From NCBI RefSeq assembly GCF_964340395.1, contig NC_135555.1, forward strand, positions 24,390,225 to 24,437,724: a DNA stretch of 47,500 bases. Direction: 5' to 3'. Origin of the DNA: Glandiceps talaboti (Eukaryota; Hemichordata; Enteropneusta; Spengelidae). The notes below the pieces were generated by a model. That model was not told the origin of the DNA and made no database searches. It was given only the letters and a program-made list of their open reading frames with translations. Position 1 is the stretch's first letter; each line of letters starts with the position of its first letter. This document shows, piece by piece, positions 33,041 through 43,260 of the stretch. A program made the translations under genes and the position numbers.

Positions 33041-34011
33041 AAGAAATGATAGAAACAAGGGGTATCAAGACTTTAAAATGGTTTTGTTTTAAATTACAAA
33101 TATAACAATATTTCAACTTAAAATTGTTTTTAATAGAATTGGGCATTTTTCTTGCTTATTTCTGAAATTAATGTTGATATGCAAGTCATTGTTTGGCCTG
33201 ACAAGAGTCAGTCAAGATTATTCATAATATGAATACCAATCCATATTGACTATATCACATAATAACCTTATATACCAGTACATTATGTAATGTTATGTGA
33301 TAAATATTTATGTTTCACTTTATCAATAACTTTGTCATAACAAATACTTAAACATATTTTGCATTTTTGATATTCTATAAAAATATATTTATTTATATTT
33401 TAGTATTTATGTGTAGAACTGACTTATTTGTAGACATTTTGATGTAACGTTGTCTACATTTAGTTGTCTTGATATCATTTAATTATTGTTGTAAAGAAAG
33501 TAGAAGTCAGACTAGTTGTTGTAGAATTTGAAAGAGAAATCTATTATACATGTACAGACCAGTAATTGAATTGAATGCAATTATATGTCAAAACAATCTT
33601 TGCAATCTCCAATTCTCCAAGGACCTTACAGGTGACATCTAGTATGGAAAGAAAATAAACCCTTTTCTCCATCAAAAGTTAATCAAATTTGACTTCATTT
33701 CCTGTAAATATTCAAATATTGTGTGAAGTAGTGATACAAGTGACTTCAATAAATTCTCAATATCTGACATTGTTTGGTAATTCAGTTTTCAGAACTCTAG
33801 TCTGGATGTCAACGTGGACTGAAAGAGAGACCTGAAAGATTTGATGAAGGATAACACATAGTCTAGTGTTAACCTATGTACCTGTCACCTATGTACATGT
33901 TGAGTGTTTTAGAGATATCCCTGTATTTTGAGAAGTCCCAGTACACAGTGTGGAGTGTTTTGTTTGTTTGTTGACCAACATGATGTGTGATGTCGTAGTC
34001 CAAGTCTATAC
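33041..34011. other. AT-rich intergenic sequence
   Basis: No gene seen. A short hairpin is formed by TATCACATAATAAC (near 33254) and GTTATGTGATAA (near 33292). An AATAAA lies at about 33748. Confidence 0.5.
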
Positions 34012-34251
34012 TTTGTATAGTATGGTATAGTGTAGTATAGTGTAGTGTAGTGTAGTGTAGTATAGTGTAGTGTAGTGTAGTGTAGTGTAGTGTAGTGTAG
34101 TGCAGTGCAGTGTAGTGTAGTGTAGTATAGTGTAGTGTAGTGTAGTGTAGTGTAGTGTAGTGCAGTGCAGTGCAGTGCAGTGCAGTGCAGTGCAGTGTAG
34201 TGTAGTGCAGTGCAGTGCAGTGCAGTGTAGTGTAGTGTAGTGTAGTGTAGA
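34012..34251 (+). repeat. (TGTAG)n pentanucleotide repeat
   Basis: About 47 units with blocks of TATAG, TGTAG and TGCAG variants. The apparent 129-codon minus-strand frame is only this repeat translated. Confidence 0.95.
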
Positions 34252-34375
34252 GTCCTAGACAAACAATGTTTGTTTAATAAACGTGTGACAATGTGCAATC
34301 ATCCCTTATGACTATCTACAAGTACTTGCATAAAGTTGTTGCATACATCTTAGACAAACAGGATAGCATGGACGT

Positions 34376-34461
<86 letters not shown>
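34376..34461 (+). repeat. (TC)n(AC)n compound microsatellite
   Basis: About seven TC units followed by about 35 CA units. Confidence 0.95.
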
Positions 34462-34464
<3 letters not shown>

Positions 34465-35454
34465 GCCAAAGTCAGTGATTTCTCCTTCTTTTATTTCCAC
34501 CAACATATTTTACATTTAATACATGAATTCTTTGCACAAAATACATTGACATTTTTGCCTGCCAGTGTTACCTTACTAGCTAATTTCTGAGCACCAGCCC
34601 TCACCCCCCCCCCCCCATATATTCATTCATACATGTACATGTACATGTACATGTATAGTGTACATATGTGTGATACTCCTTTTCCCAACCAACACAACAT
34701 ACATGTACACAACTATTTCTCTGTGCATGTTAATTTCAATAAAATATTTCTCAGCCTATCACTGCTAATACCATACATGTTGGCTTGCAGTAGTACTTCA
34801 GTTTATTAGTACAGTCTTCTACACAGCAAATGGTGTCATTCTGTAACACTTTTTGAACCATTTTATCTCAGTGTAAGTCTCTAAAGGATGCACATTACAA
34901 ATCCTGGTGTCAAAGGTTCGATATTTGACCAGCAATATCCCCTACAACAGTTGTAGAGGAGGGTCAGGAGGGATGCACCCCCCCCCCCCCACCCCACCCA
35001 TCAAAAATTCAACATTTAAACTCTTCACCATACATGTTAATGACATTAAACAACACATGGACTTTTCTCCAAATACCCCTCACTCTTATTAGATAATACA
35101 ATGTCATGCATATTTTTAAGTAGTTCTCTCTGAGCATAAATTTGGCAATTAAAATCTAATCAGCAGTTTAGATTCACATTGTCAAACTTGGAAACTCAGT
35201 TAATACTGACAAAATCTAATACCATGATATTCAATAAATTTTAAATCTGCTAAGATTTTTACCAAATGTAAAGATAACATAAATGGTATAGAGAACTAGA
35301 AAGAGTGTGATCCTACACATAGCTAGGAATAAAACTTAATACTAAATATAGTAAAGTTGAATACAACTCAATATGAGCTTAGAAATAACATTTTGAAGGC
35401 AAGTTCCAAAATGAATCAATTATTCAGAATCATATGTGTAAATAAATGTTTACC
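34462..35454. other. Intergenic sequence with simple repeats
   Basis: No gene seen. Contains C-runs at about 34603-34615 and 34977-34990, and an (ACATGT)-type run at 34630-34656. The stretch is AT-rich overall. Confidence 0.5.
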
Positions 35455-35840
35455 TAAATGTGTTTGATGTTATGATCAAATCCATTCTAACTTGTTACTT
35501 TGAAATATTGATAGGAGACATCATTCATAATCACAATAATGTCAGGAATCTGCTTTCTCTCTTGGAAAAATTGCACATTAAATTCTGTAAATATATGTTG
35601 AAGCTCAACAACAAGGGTAACATAGCATGTTTGTTAGCTCTGACAAGATACTATTAAATATATACTAAACTACTGGACTAAAACCTTAGATATGTCCCAA
35701 AATACACACATCCAGGAAGCTTTACGTGCTAGGGATGAGGTTAAATCATTCTGGTACACAAACCTGGTTGTCATATCAGGTGTCAATATGCAGGACAGCT
35801 TGGATGGGGAAAACTGTAGGGAAATAGTCTGGTTAGAGCT
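35455..35840 (+). mobile_element. Degraded LINE (non-LTR retrotransposon) fragment
   Basis: One frame gives FDVMIKSILTCYFEIL then LEKLHIKFCKYMLKLNNKGN then IACLLALTRYY. A shifted frame gives NYWTKTLDMSQNTHIQEALR and RDEVKSFWYTNL. These correspond to the region after the reverse transcriptase of many invertebrate LINEs (a 'k-IL-y--EiW' segment, 'HlkFcK-iL' and 'nYW---l'). Frameshifts, stops and loss of the RT core show it is dead. Interpretation is from motif memory and needs a search. Confidence 0.5.
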
Positions 35841-35939
35841 GTTTGAGATAACTTAGGAGCCCAGTTCAATAAGGCAGGGACCTAATATAAGATCCGGGGT
35901 TAACACTATCATAATTATAATTATTGACTACACAAATAT

Positions 35940-36790
35940 ATTCCAAAAGGAGTTTAATAGCATCTTACAGTGAAAGGCAGGGGGAAACCTTGAGAAGGGA
36001 ATATGTACATCTCTTGTGGGGGGGGGGGGGGGGTCCTAGGGGGTCTCCCCCAAGAAGCCCAGGAGGTTTTTAAACTCTGAAAAGTCAATTGGAAACTATT
36101 CAGACCCTTTCAGACAATAATTTCCAAGCTTTACAAGGCAGCATCAACATGTAAAAAGCAACTACATAGGGTTGAAATACTTTTGAAATATACTTTGATA
36201 GCATCTTGATAGTAAGAGGGGAAGAGCTTGAGACTGGGATATGTCCACCTCATGTTGGGGTCCAAGGGGGTCTCCATCGAGAAGCACTGGAGGATTTTTA
36301 CTCCTAAAGCCAATATTTAGGCTATTCAGACCCTTTCAAGCAATAACTCAATACATGCTTTACAAGATAGCACCATCAAGTATCAGAAACTATTCTTTAT
36401 AACTTACATAGGGTTGAAATGTTTTCTTAAAAAGTTAAATGGCATCATTATATACATGTAGTAAAGATCAGCACATCTAATGGTATTATCATTGGTAGGG
36501 GAGATTTGGAGTTTAAGGCAATTTTAGACTATCTTGGCAAACATTTCACATCTTTAAAAGACAATATCATATCAAATTAGAATAGGGTGAAAATATTTAA
36601 GAAAAGTTTAATACCATTATGACAGTAAAAAGGTTGTTGGTGCATCTGATTGTTGGTTGAATGTATGAGTGACCTCTGAGGGTGAAGAAATCCTTAGGGT
36701 TCCCCCTGGCAGATCTGGAGTTTTTTGCTTCTATTAAGGCAATGTTTAGGTTATTCATAGCCTTTGAGTTTTCCAAGCTTTGAATAGCTA
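35940..36790. repeat. Ancient, strongly diverged tandem repeat (about 243-bp period, 3-4 copies)
   Basis: Anchor phrases recur: AATAGCATCTTACAGTGAAAGG (about 35957), ATAGCATCTTGATAGTAAGA (about 36198) and GGCATCATTATATACATG (about 36441), 243 bp apart. ACTACATAGGGTTGAAAT (about 36162), CTTACATAGGGTTGAAAT (about 36404) and AGAATAGGGTGAAAATA (about 36579) recur likewise, as does AGGGGGTCTCC..GAGAAGC with CTATTCAGACCCTTTCA. The copies differ by many substitutions and indels, and a G-run sits at 36017-36033. It lies downstream of the TM2 gene, possibly in its 3' UTR. Confidence 0.6.
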
Positions 36791-37384
36791 ATGTAAATGT
36801 AAGTTTTAAATGAGTTTCCCATGTTACATAAAAATGGGCCCGTAACATTGGTATAGTATATTAATCCCTTCTGAAAAGTTCATACTGACTAGTAGAACAA
36901 ATTAGATTATTTTCTTTTATAAACTATGAAGATTACCATTACGAAACCTTCAAGTTCACTTTTGTCCCAAAGTGCAATTATAAGTGAAGCATTGATTGTG
37001 AAAAAGCCAAGCATTTACACGACATGTTCTGTAACTAGTGTGGTAGCTAGGTAATACATATATATGTATATGTATAGTTATGTTTGAACTAATAAGTAAA
37101 ATTAAAAAATTCACGTAAGAAACAGGGACAAGAGCAAATATTTACATGTACCACATTTCAGACAAGGCTATATGCCATTGTAGAAAATGGTTTTTTCTTC
37201 CATCACAATCCAAAACACAATTATCCCCCCTCCACAATTTTCAAAACAGCGTGACCCGCCTCCCCCCAACTGCTAATTGACTTTCTGCAATTCTCAATTT
37301 CATTTAACAACCGAACAATTAATGTATTTGTTTCTTCAACACCATCTGCTATGGCCACATTTTTCATTATATATAGTCAAAGTT
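36791..37384 (-). other. Region downstream of the TM2 gene stop
   Basis: Putative 3' UTR and flank of the minus-strand TM2 gene. AT-rich, with C-rich patches at 37224-37265. No coding signal and no clear polyadenylation signal were assigned. Confidence 0.4.
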
Positions 37385-37821
37385 TCAGGGCAAAGATGTC
37401 TTATCAACAGACGAATACAATGGATTATTCAGTCCTTGTAGAGTAGGGTGTGGACTATTTGCAGTAGATCCATAGTTAGAATTTGTCACGGTGTACGGTG
37501 GTGGTGGCATTGGACTTTCTAGCAATGGGTAAGGATTGTAAGGTGCACCAGTAATGTGTTGATCCTGACTCGTTGACGATCTCTGCTGTCCTGATGGTGG
37601 TGATGATACAGTGTCAGAAGATATCGTAGAAATCACAGGTTGCTGTGACTCCCCAACAACATGCTGCTGTTGTAAATACTTTGTCATAATTTTGTGATTG
37701 GCACTGCTGACCAGACAAGGCATACGAATGATATCAATAAGCCAGCCTACTCCAAACACTCCTACAGTACACATGTATAGTACTCCCCAACATGGTCTGT
37801 TCAGATAAAATTGGTGAAATC
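37385..37821 (-). CDS. TM2 gene exon B (second TM2 domain and Pro-rich tail)
   Basis: On the minus strand the acceptor is CACTCGTAG|GA. Encodes 144 residues from FHQFYLNRPCWGVLYMCTVG to SSVDKTSLP and TGA at 37387. The tail contains NPYPLLESPMPPPPYTV. The apparent internal ATG 20 bases upstream of the acceptor AG is intronic. Confidence 0.85.
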
Positions 37822-38003
37822 CTACGAGTGGACAAAACAAAACTTGTTATCTATCAATGCCTGCATAATATACTTAATTAGTTGTGTTTATGATAAGCAA
37901 TGAAATTATACTTACAAATATGACAGATGGGAACGACAAAATGTATGCATATATCACAGGGGCAGCAAGAATGTAATTGTTTGATCAGTTAATTAATTAA
38001 TTA

Positions 38004-38062
<59 letters not shown>

Positions 38063-38077
38063 GGATGATTGATCGAG

Positions 38078-38133
<56 letters not shown>

Positions 38134-38205
38134 TTCAATTGTTTTTCTGTATCCTCTCGTTTTTGTTAATAGTTCTGTGTCTGTGCCTAGAGCTCTTAAA
38201 TTGGC

Positions 38206-38284
<79 letters not shown>

Positions 38285-39167
38285 TTGATTGATCGATCGA
38301 TCAATTGATTGATTGGTTGGTCAAATGAATGGATGATTGATCTATTGAATGATGAACTTTTGTGGGTGAAATAAAACTTTTGTGTGATATTGATCAATTG
38401 ACTGATGATTGTGGTGATATAAAACTTTTTTCTTCTTTCCCTGACTACTTTTCTCTCTTTCAGCAGTATATAATCCCCTCTCTTTAGTGACTAAATAAAG
38501 ACGCCTTTTCCATTCATCTCCTCTTATCTAAATTAAAACACAGACCCCTGATCTGGGGACCAGTTACAGCAACAGTTTGCATTATCTCTTATCTTCTGGG
38601 AGATTATCACACCAAACAAAGACTCAACGATGCACACACTTCCTATTTTGTGGACTACTACTCCTAATGACATTTATTACAAATATGGCCCAGACTGCAA
38701 TACAATTTTGAGTATTAATATAACATTTGCAAAATTACTAGTTTGAGCCATTAGACCATAGCAACAGTCACATAGTGGTATATATGGTAAAGATAACTAG
38801 GAATTTGAAGTATAGCTTACTTGTGTACTTGCTTTCTTGCTTACTTGCTTGCTTACTTACTTACTTACTCACTCACTCACTCACTCACTCACTCACTCAC
38901 TCACTTACTTACTTACTTACTAACTTACTTACTAACTTACTTACTCACTCACTCACTCACTCACTCACTCACTCACCCTCTCACTCACTCACTCACTTAC
39001 TTACTTACTAACTTACTTACTAACTTACTTACTTACTCACTCACTCACTCACTCACTCACTCACTTACTTACTTACTTACTTACTTACTAACTTACTTAA
39101 TTACTTACTTACTTACTCACTTACTTACTTACTTACTTACTCACTCACTCATTTACTTACTTACTTG

Positions 39168-39210
<43 letters not shown>

Positions 39211-41972
39211 GCTTACTTACTTACAATCATTAATTATACAAGTCATCAATTATTAATTTAAACTATAAGCTACATCAGCCCTCTTTATACAACATATAGG
39301 CTTTGTTATGGTAAATTTGAATTATATAGCCGAGTTACAAAAAAATGCAAATTATGCAAATGACTAGTATAGTTAATATTCATTTGCTTTTTACCAAAAT
39401 CTAATCTGTTCTTGTGATTACCATATGCAAAATGTGTAGTAAGTTTTGTGATGGCCATCATTGCATAATATAGCTAAGATTGTATGTGGATATTTAAAAT
39501 CGAATAACAAAAACATAAATATGTACTGTATGTATGTGCGATGTAAATACGTATGTGCCAACGCGTAAACTACGTGTAGCTTAAAGCGTGAACGTGAAGT
39601 GAGCGGACCATAAAGGTGCAGCAATGACTTTCATTAACAAATAATGCCCCCTCCCCACCCCCGAGTCGAGTTGTCAATTTGTAAACTGGCGATATCAACA
39701 GCTTTTTATTTTTCACCATTAATTCGGGACTTTAAATGGCCAGTTAATTGCACCTTGCATCACTTATTCAGGCAAATCGATTGAAGTTACTTTAGGAGGC
39801 TGAGCTGCCTCAGTGACCAACGACTCCAACTTCCTCACTTGTGTTGTCATTAGAGCAAGGAGCCGACGTGAAATAATAATGACGATTGAAATGAGATCGT
39901 CTAGAATTGTCCCGAAACGACGTCTATAGAGGCAAAGTAGGGCTATTATAGCTACCCGTTGGAAGGGAAACAAAAACATCTATAGCAGAGAAGTAGCCTT
40001 GGATAATTATCTCCTGGGCCAGGCGGCGAATGTGACTAAATTAAACAAATATCAGACCGTTCAATCAGAGAATTTGTGAATATTGCAAGACTACCACAGA
40101 GATAAACCTTGTAGAAAATGAATTCCACTTTCTATTAGTATGTCCTCTATATAATACAGATGAGTTCTTTCCATCACTGAGAACATATGCATATGTTGTA
40201 TTTACTAAAGATTCTCTTAAAGTTGTGATAAGGGTTAGATATTGTTAATCCCATTTTCTTGTATTCATGTACTTTATTCATTAATTTGTATATTTATTTA
40301 CCAATAGTATAGTTGTCAAAATGTTTTTCTAACACTGTCCATCTCGCAATGTATTAACTTTATAAATTAATGTATACGTACGGTGAGTGAGGCCCCGTTA
40401 CACAGTGTACTGTACTGTACTGTACTATACTGAACATTAAATGAAGTGAATCTTTCCAATTTACCAGATCAGTTTCTATCATAACTCTTAATATCTTTGG
40501 AATTAAGAAAATGTCATGAACCAATTATTTCAATATTTATTACTTCGGCAATTTCGCCCCTTTGTTTAAAACTATATTACATTCACTTCTCAAATTGAGC
40601 TAAGCTACTCAACTAATTATAGTTTTAACCCTGGCTCTTCTCAGTGGGTTGACGATTAAACTATGTGGTGATATATCGTGATCAGTTGAGTGTAAAAATA
40701 ATCTCATTGCTTTGTCACAGAATAGATTAATGAGAGCATATGATCTTAGTGTATACGATAAGCTGACGACCTCATTTAAAAAGTTAATTATCATCGATGA
40801 CTTCATCGTTTACTTACTCCCAATCAGATAGAAGATTTTATGACATCATTGTTTAGTAACAGAAATGTAGACACTTTTTTAAGTAAGAGTTTTGACTATA
40901 AAGACCAATAGAAGGAGGGATGGAAAAAAGTAACCATCTCGTTCGAAGAGGTAACTGGCCAACCTTAAATCTCTGTCTTTTGAGCTATTCCCGAGTGCTC
41001 GTGTGATCCAGTACAAGGGCAAATTTGTTTCTACATGTCACAGAGTATATAGTTAATTAGCTGAACATTCACTCCAACGTTTGGCACAAAGACGAGACTT
41101 ACGATACAGGTGTGAAGTCTACAGCAGGTAGCACTTAGTGGAGTATATATGTGACGTCATATCTAGATCTTCGCAGTAAATCTTCAATATACAGTTGTGT
41201 GAACATGTGTTGATTTCACAAAAGTTTGAAAATCACAAATTGCCCAGGTGAAAATGCCGTTCATGTAGATGACTATAAGACAAGAACATTCCCCTATATG
41301 CTGTGAGAAAAGCGATATTTTAACAGTATGGTATACGTCGTCTATCTATTATTGTGACTTGCAAAAGAATTGGTCCACTGGATGGACGTTTCACAAGTCA
41401 CCAATTCAATGTATCCAGTACATTACACAAAATGAGAAATAAGAAGTTGAGAAGACTTACTAATCGATGAAAATGTACAAATAAGCACAACGCAAATACA
41501 AACTAGTGGTTGATTAGCGATAATAATGTGTGTGATAGAGGGAATGTGGTGCGACAGAGGGCTGTGATGTATATTTCTGGTATACATTACTTACTTACTT
41601 ACCCAACCAACCTAGAGGTACTCCTAGTACATATGCATCGTCCAGTTGCTTTAGTGGTGGTGTCTTGATTCCTTTGGCCTTCTCAATAAATCTCTTGTTG
41701 ACATGATCGACAAGCCAATACATCCTAAGTAAATCGACAAGCCAACCAAAACCAAAACAGCCTACGGTACACATATAGAGAACTCCCCAACCATACCGAC
41801 CAAGGTAGTGTTGGTGAAAGCCTAACCAACCTAGAGGAAGTCCCAGGACGTAGGCTTCCACAACACCCCGTTGCGGGGCATCTATGACAGAATCATCTTC
41901 GTCCTGTGACGGAGGTATTCTGATTTCATGGTCAGGCATTCCCTGCATTTCGTCTTTCTTCTGGTCCGCCAT
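37385..41972 (-). CDS. Tandem TM2-domain protein, two exons (spliced CDS 807 bp, 268 aa)
   Basis: Exon A is 41972..41603, exon B 37821..37385; the phase-1 joint G|GA restores a Gly in GWLGFHQ. The N-terminus (about 1-38) is hydrophilic and acidic with no signal peptide. The first TM2 domain (about 40-92) reads AYVLGLPLGWLGFHQHYLGR then YGWGVLYMCTVGCFGFGWLV. The second (about 113-165) reads AYVLGVPLGWLGFHQFYLNR then PCWGVLYMCTVGVFGVGWLI. Each has two membrane helices joined by a short turn. The remaining about 100 residues are Ser/Gln/Pro-rich with a PPPPY motif near 229-233, a WW-domain ligand type. Vertebrate TM2D1-3 have a signal peptide and a single TM2 domain, so this is a different architecture. 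It is likely a four-helix membrane protein with a cytosolic tail; function unknown. Confidence 0.85.
37985..38400 (-). repeat. Cluster of tetra- and trinucleotide microsatellites in the TM2 intron
   Basis: (ATTG)n/(ATTA)n at about 37985-38130, (ATT)n at 38206-38250, (AGT)n at 38252-38284, then a decaying (GATT)n to about 38345. The 134-codon minus-strand frame rich in NQSI and N is this repeat. Confidence 0.9.
38823..39224 (-). repeat. (GTAA)n/(GTGA)n array, sense strand of the TM2 intron (about 100 units)
   Basis: On the plus strand it is (CTTA)n/(CTCA)n; in the sense of the TM2 transcript it reads GTAAGTAAGTAAG and GTGAGTGAGTGAG with occasional GCAA units. Both GTAAGT and GTGAGT are 5' splice-site consensus hexamers. 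The gene's real donor, 2.4 kb upstream, is GG|GTAAGTAAGTAAGTAATG, the same tetranucleotide. Confidence 0.9.
39225..39763 (-). other. TM2 intron: nothing recognised
   Basis: AT-rich sequence with a CpG-containing patch near 39536-39605. No gene or repeat identified. Confidence 0.5.
39764..39979 (-). CDS. Unrecognised 71-aa ORF nested in the TM2 intron
   Basis: Reads MFLFPFQRVAIIALLCLYRR then RFGTILDDLISIVIIISRRL and ends KVTSIDLPE before the stop. Two hydrophobic stretches suggest one or two membrane helices. The ATG directly follows a pyrimidine-rich CTTCTCTGCTATAG, which could be a 3' splice site, so this may be a last exon rather than a whole gene. Local base use is richer in CpG than the surroundings. 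No family recognised. Confidence 0.2.
   Translation of the reverse strand: MFLFPFQRVAIIALLCLYRRRFGTILDDLISIVIIISRRLLALMTTQVRKLESLVTEAAQPPKVTSIDLPE
40035..40210 (+). mobile_element. LINE C-terminal fragment (CCHC-like motif)
   Basis: One plus frame reads TNIRPFNQRICEYCKTTTEI then NLVENEFHFLLVCPLYNTDE. This matches the C-terminal Cys-Cys-His-Cys motif of many invertebrate non-LTR retrotransposons (C--C--...-E-E-HFL--CP-Y). No RT domain lies upstream, so it is a 5'-truncated, dead copy in antisense to the TM2 gene. Confidence 0.65.
40211..41602 (-). other. TM2 intron, 5' part
   Basis: Mostly unremarkable AT-rich DNA. Contains a (GTACT)n run at about 40407-40430, a perfect CRE palindrome at 41152-41159, and at 41586-41602 the donor and its (GTAA)n extension. 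No exon was recognised between the two TM2 exons. Confidence 0.5.
41152..41159. promoter_or_regulatory. CRE palindrome TGACGTCA
   Basis: Perfect CREB/ATF consensus about 440 bp inside the TM2 intron. It is one of four in 41152-45123. Confidence 0.4.
41603..41972 (-). CDS. TM2 gene exon A (first TM2 domain and start of the second)
   Basis: ATG at 41972 in the context CACTGTCATGG. Encodes residues 1-123 (MADQKKDEMQGMPDHEIRIP onward) and one base of Gly124. Donor TTGG|GTAAGTAAGTAAG at 41602. The second TM2 domain is split after its LGWLG, whereas the first is not interrupted at the equivalent site. Confidence 0.87.
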
Positions 41973-42004
41973 GACAGTGTTTTAACTTTACTAATAACTA
42001 ACGT

Positions 42005-42045
42005 GTCTTTGCTATCATACGGACCTATATACATATATATTAGGC
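42005..42045 (-). promoter_or_regulatory. TATA-like region upstream of the TM2 gene
   Basis: On minus, AATATATATGTATATAGG lies about 40-65 bp upstream of the ATG at 41972. If used as a TATA box it would give a very short 5' UTR. Positional inference only. Confidence 0.3.
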
Positions 42046-42355
42046 CAATCAAAATATATGCATTGTTCTGGAAACCCATCCTCCCTAGTTTCACGTTTCC
42101 GACTCCGAAGCTTTTTATATCCTTCGAGAAACATATCTCGAAAGTTGTGTAAAAATCTCTAACTGTATAGAGATAGTGATGGAATGACCCCCAACATTGA
42201 AAAAGTAAAAAGACGAACTTCAACCTTATATACTTTTGAAATTCATCTAATGATCATGAGAACCATACAATTCATTTAGCTTGGCCTCAAACCTGTTATC
42301 ATAGAGTATTCTTCTTGTCATAGGAACGTTGTTAGAGGTGTGGTAATCCATATCA

Positions 42356-42363
42356 TGACGTCA
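42356..42363. promoter_or_regulatory. CRE palindrome TGACGTCA
   Basis: Perfect CRE about 385 bp upstream of the TM2 start codon. Confidence 0.45.
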
Positions 42364-42599
42364 TAACCTCAGGTGACAGCGTGATTCACATAAACGTGTT
42401 TGATAGGACTGGATTAGTGTATCCATGGTGTCACGTAGTGGCCATTCGTCATTCAGACTACACTACACAGTCTATCTGGTTAATAATAACACATTTATGG
42501 TTTGTTCAACATGCAGACATAATGGCTAACTGATTTGTTTTAATATAGCAGAACTTGGAAACTTCATTTATGGAAAACAATAGCGCCAACGGCATTCAA

Positions 42600-42607
42600 T
42601 GACGTCA
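42600..42607. promoter_or_regulatory. CRE palindrome TGACGTCA
   Basis: Second perfect CRE upstream of the TM2 gene, 244 bp beyond the one at 42356 and directly outside the long inverted repeat. Confidence 0.4.
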
Positions 42608-42620
42608 TAAGGAGAAACTA

Positions 42621-43260
42621 GTTAACAAGCTTAAGGTTATAGGTCACGCCCAATGTCCCTTGTTGATATTTGTTTGTAGTTAAGAAAGTAATGATTATAA
42701 ACATCCATAACTATATATTTTCTTAAAGCTCTTGATCCACTCTTTTCAATGAAATTGGTAACATTTATACGTGATAATTTGCATTTTTGGTTCAACAAAA
42801 ATTAGCTCCTTCAAATTACGACCAACAATAGGAAACAATGCACGGTATTTATCACCATGTCAGTGGCTATAAAACTGTGTCTCAGATTTCTGATTGCGAA
42901 AGTAAGATGGATCTAAATGAGACATACCCAGTTTATTAGGACACGATTTCTTCTTAACAAAAACAGATAGGAAAAATGTGCAACACTGTTTTTTAGCCAC
43001 TGACTTGGTGATAAACACTGTTAGTTGTTTTCTATTGTTGGTCATCATTTGTGAAGGAGCTATTTTTTGTTGAACCAAAAATGCAAATTATCACGTATGT
43101 ATAAGTCATGTGACCGGAAGTACAAAAAAGCTAATATTACCAATTTCATTGAAAGGAATGGATCAAGAGCTTTAAGATAATATGTAGTTATGGATGTGTA
43201 TACTACTTTCTTATCTACAAACTAATATCAACTAGGGGCATTGAAGGTGGTCTATGTTAA
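42621..43260. repeat. Long imperfect inverted repeat (about 640 bp, arms about 280-300 bp)
   Basis: The left arm holds AAGCTCTTGATCCACTC, AATGAAATTGGTAAC, CGTGATAATTTGCATTTTTG and ACCAACAATAGGAAACAA. The right arm holds their reverse complements in the opposite order around 43010-43200 (for example CAAAAATGCAAATTATCACG at 43075-43094). The right arm has an insertion of about 28-35 bp (GTCATGTGACCGGAAGTAC) absent from the left. The loop is about 42900-42965. GTTAAC occurs at both outer ends. A transcript would fold into a long hairpin. It is probably a foldback or MITE-type element. No coding frame explains it. Confidence 0.8.

Noticed and set aside
33909-34298. 129-codon minus frame rich in LHYTT/LHCTA
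   Set aside because: Translation of the (TGTAG)n pentanucleotide repeat; no flanking coding signal.
34630-34656. ACATGT repeat as a telomere-like or regulatory array
   Set aside because: Only about four units of a palindromic word common in many marine invertebrate genomes.
37993-39261. Frames rich in NQSI, poly-N, and LLTYLLTHSLTH
   Set aside because: Translations of (ATTG)n, (ATT)n and (CTTA/CTCA)n microsatellites in the TM2 intron.
41882-42223. 113-codon minus ORF overlapping the TM2 start
   Set aside because: It is in another frame, runs through the promoter-like region and lacks any domain; the TM2 frame with ATG at 41972 is well supported.
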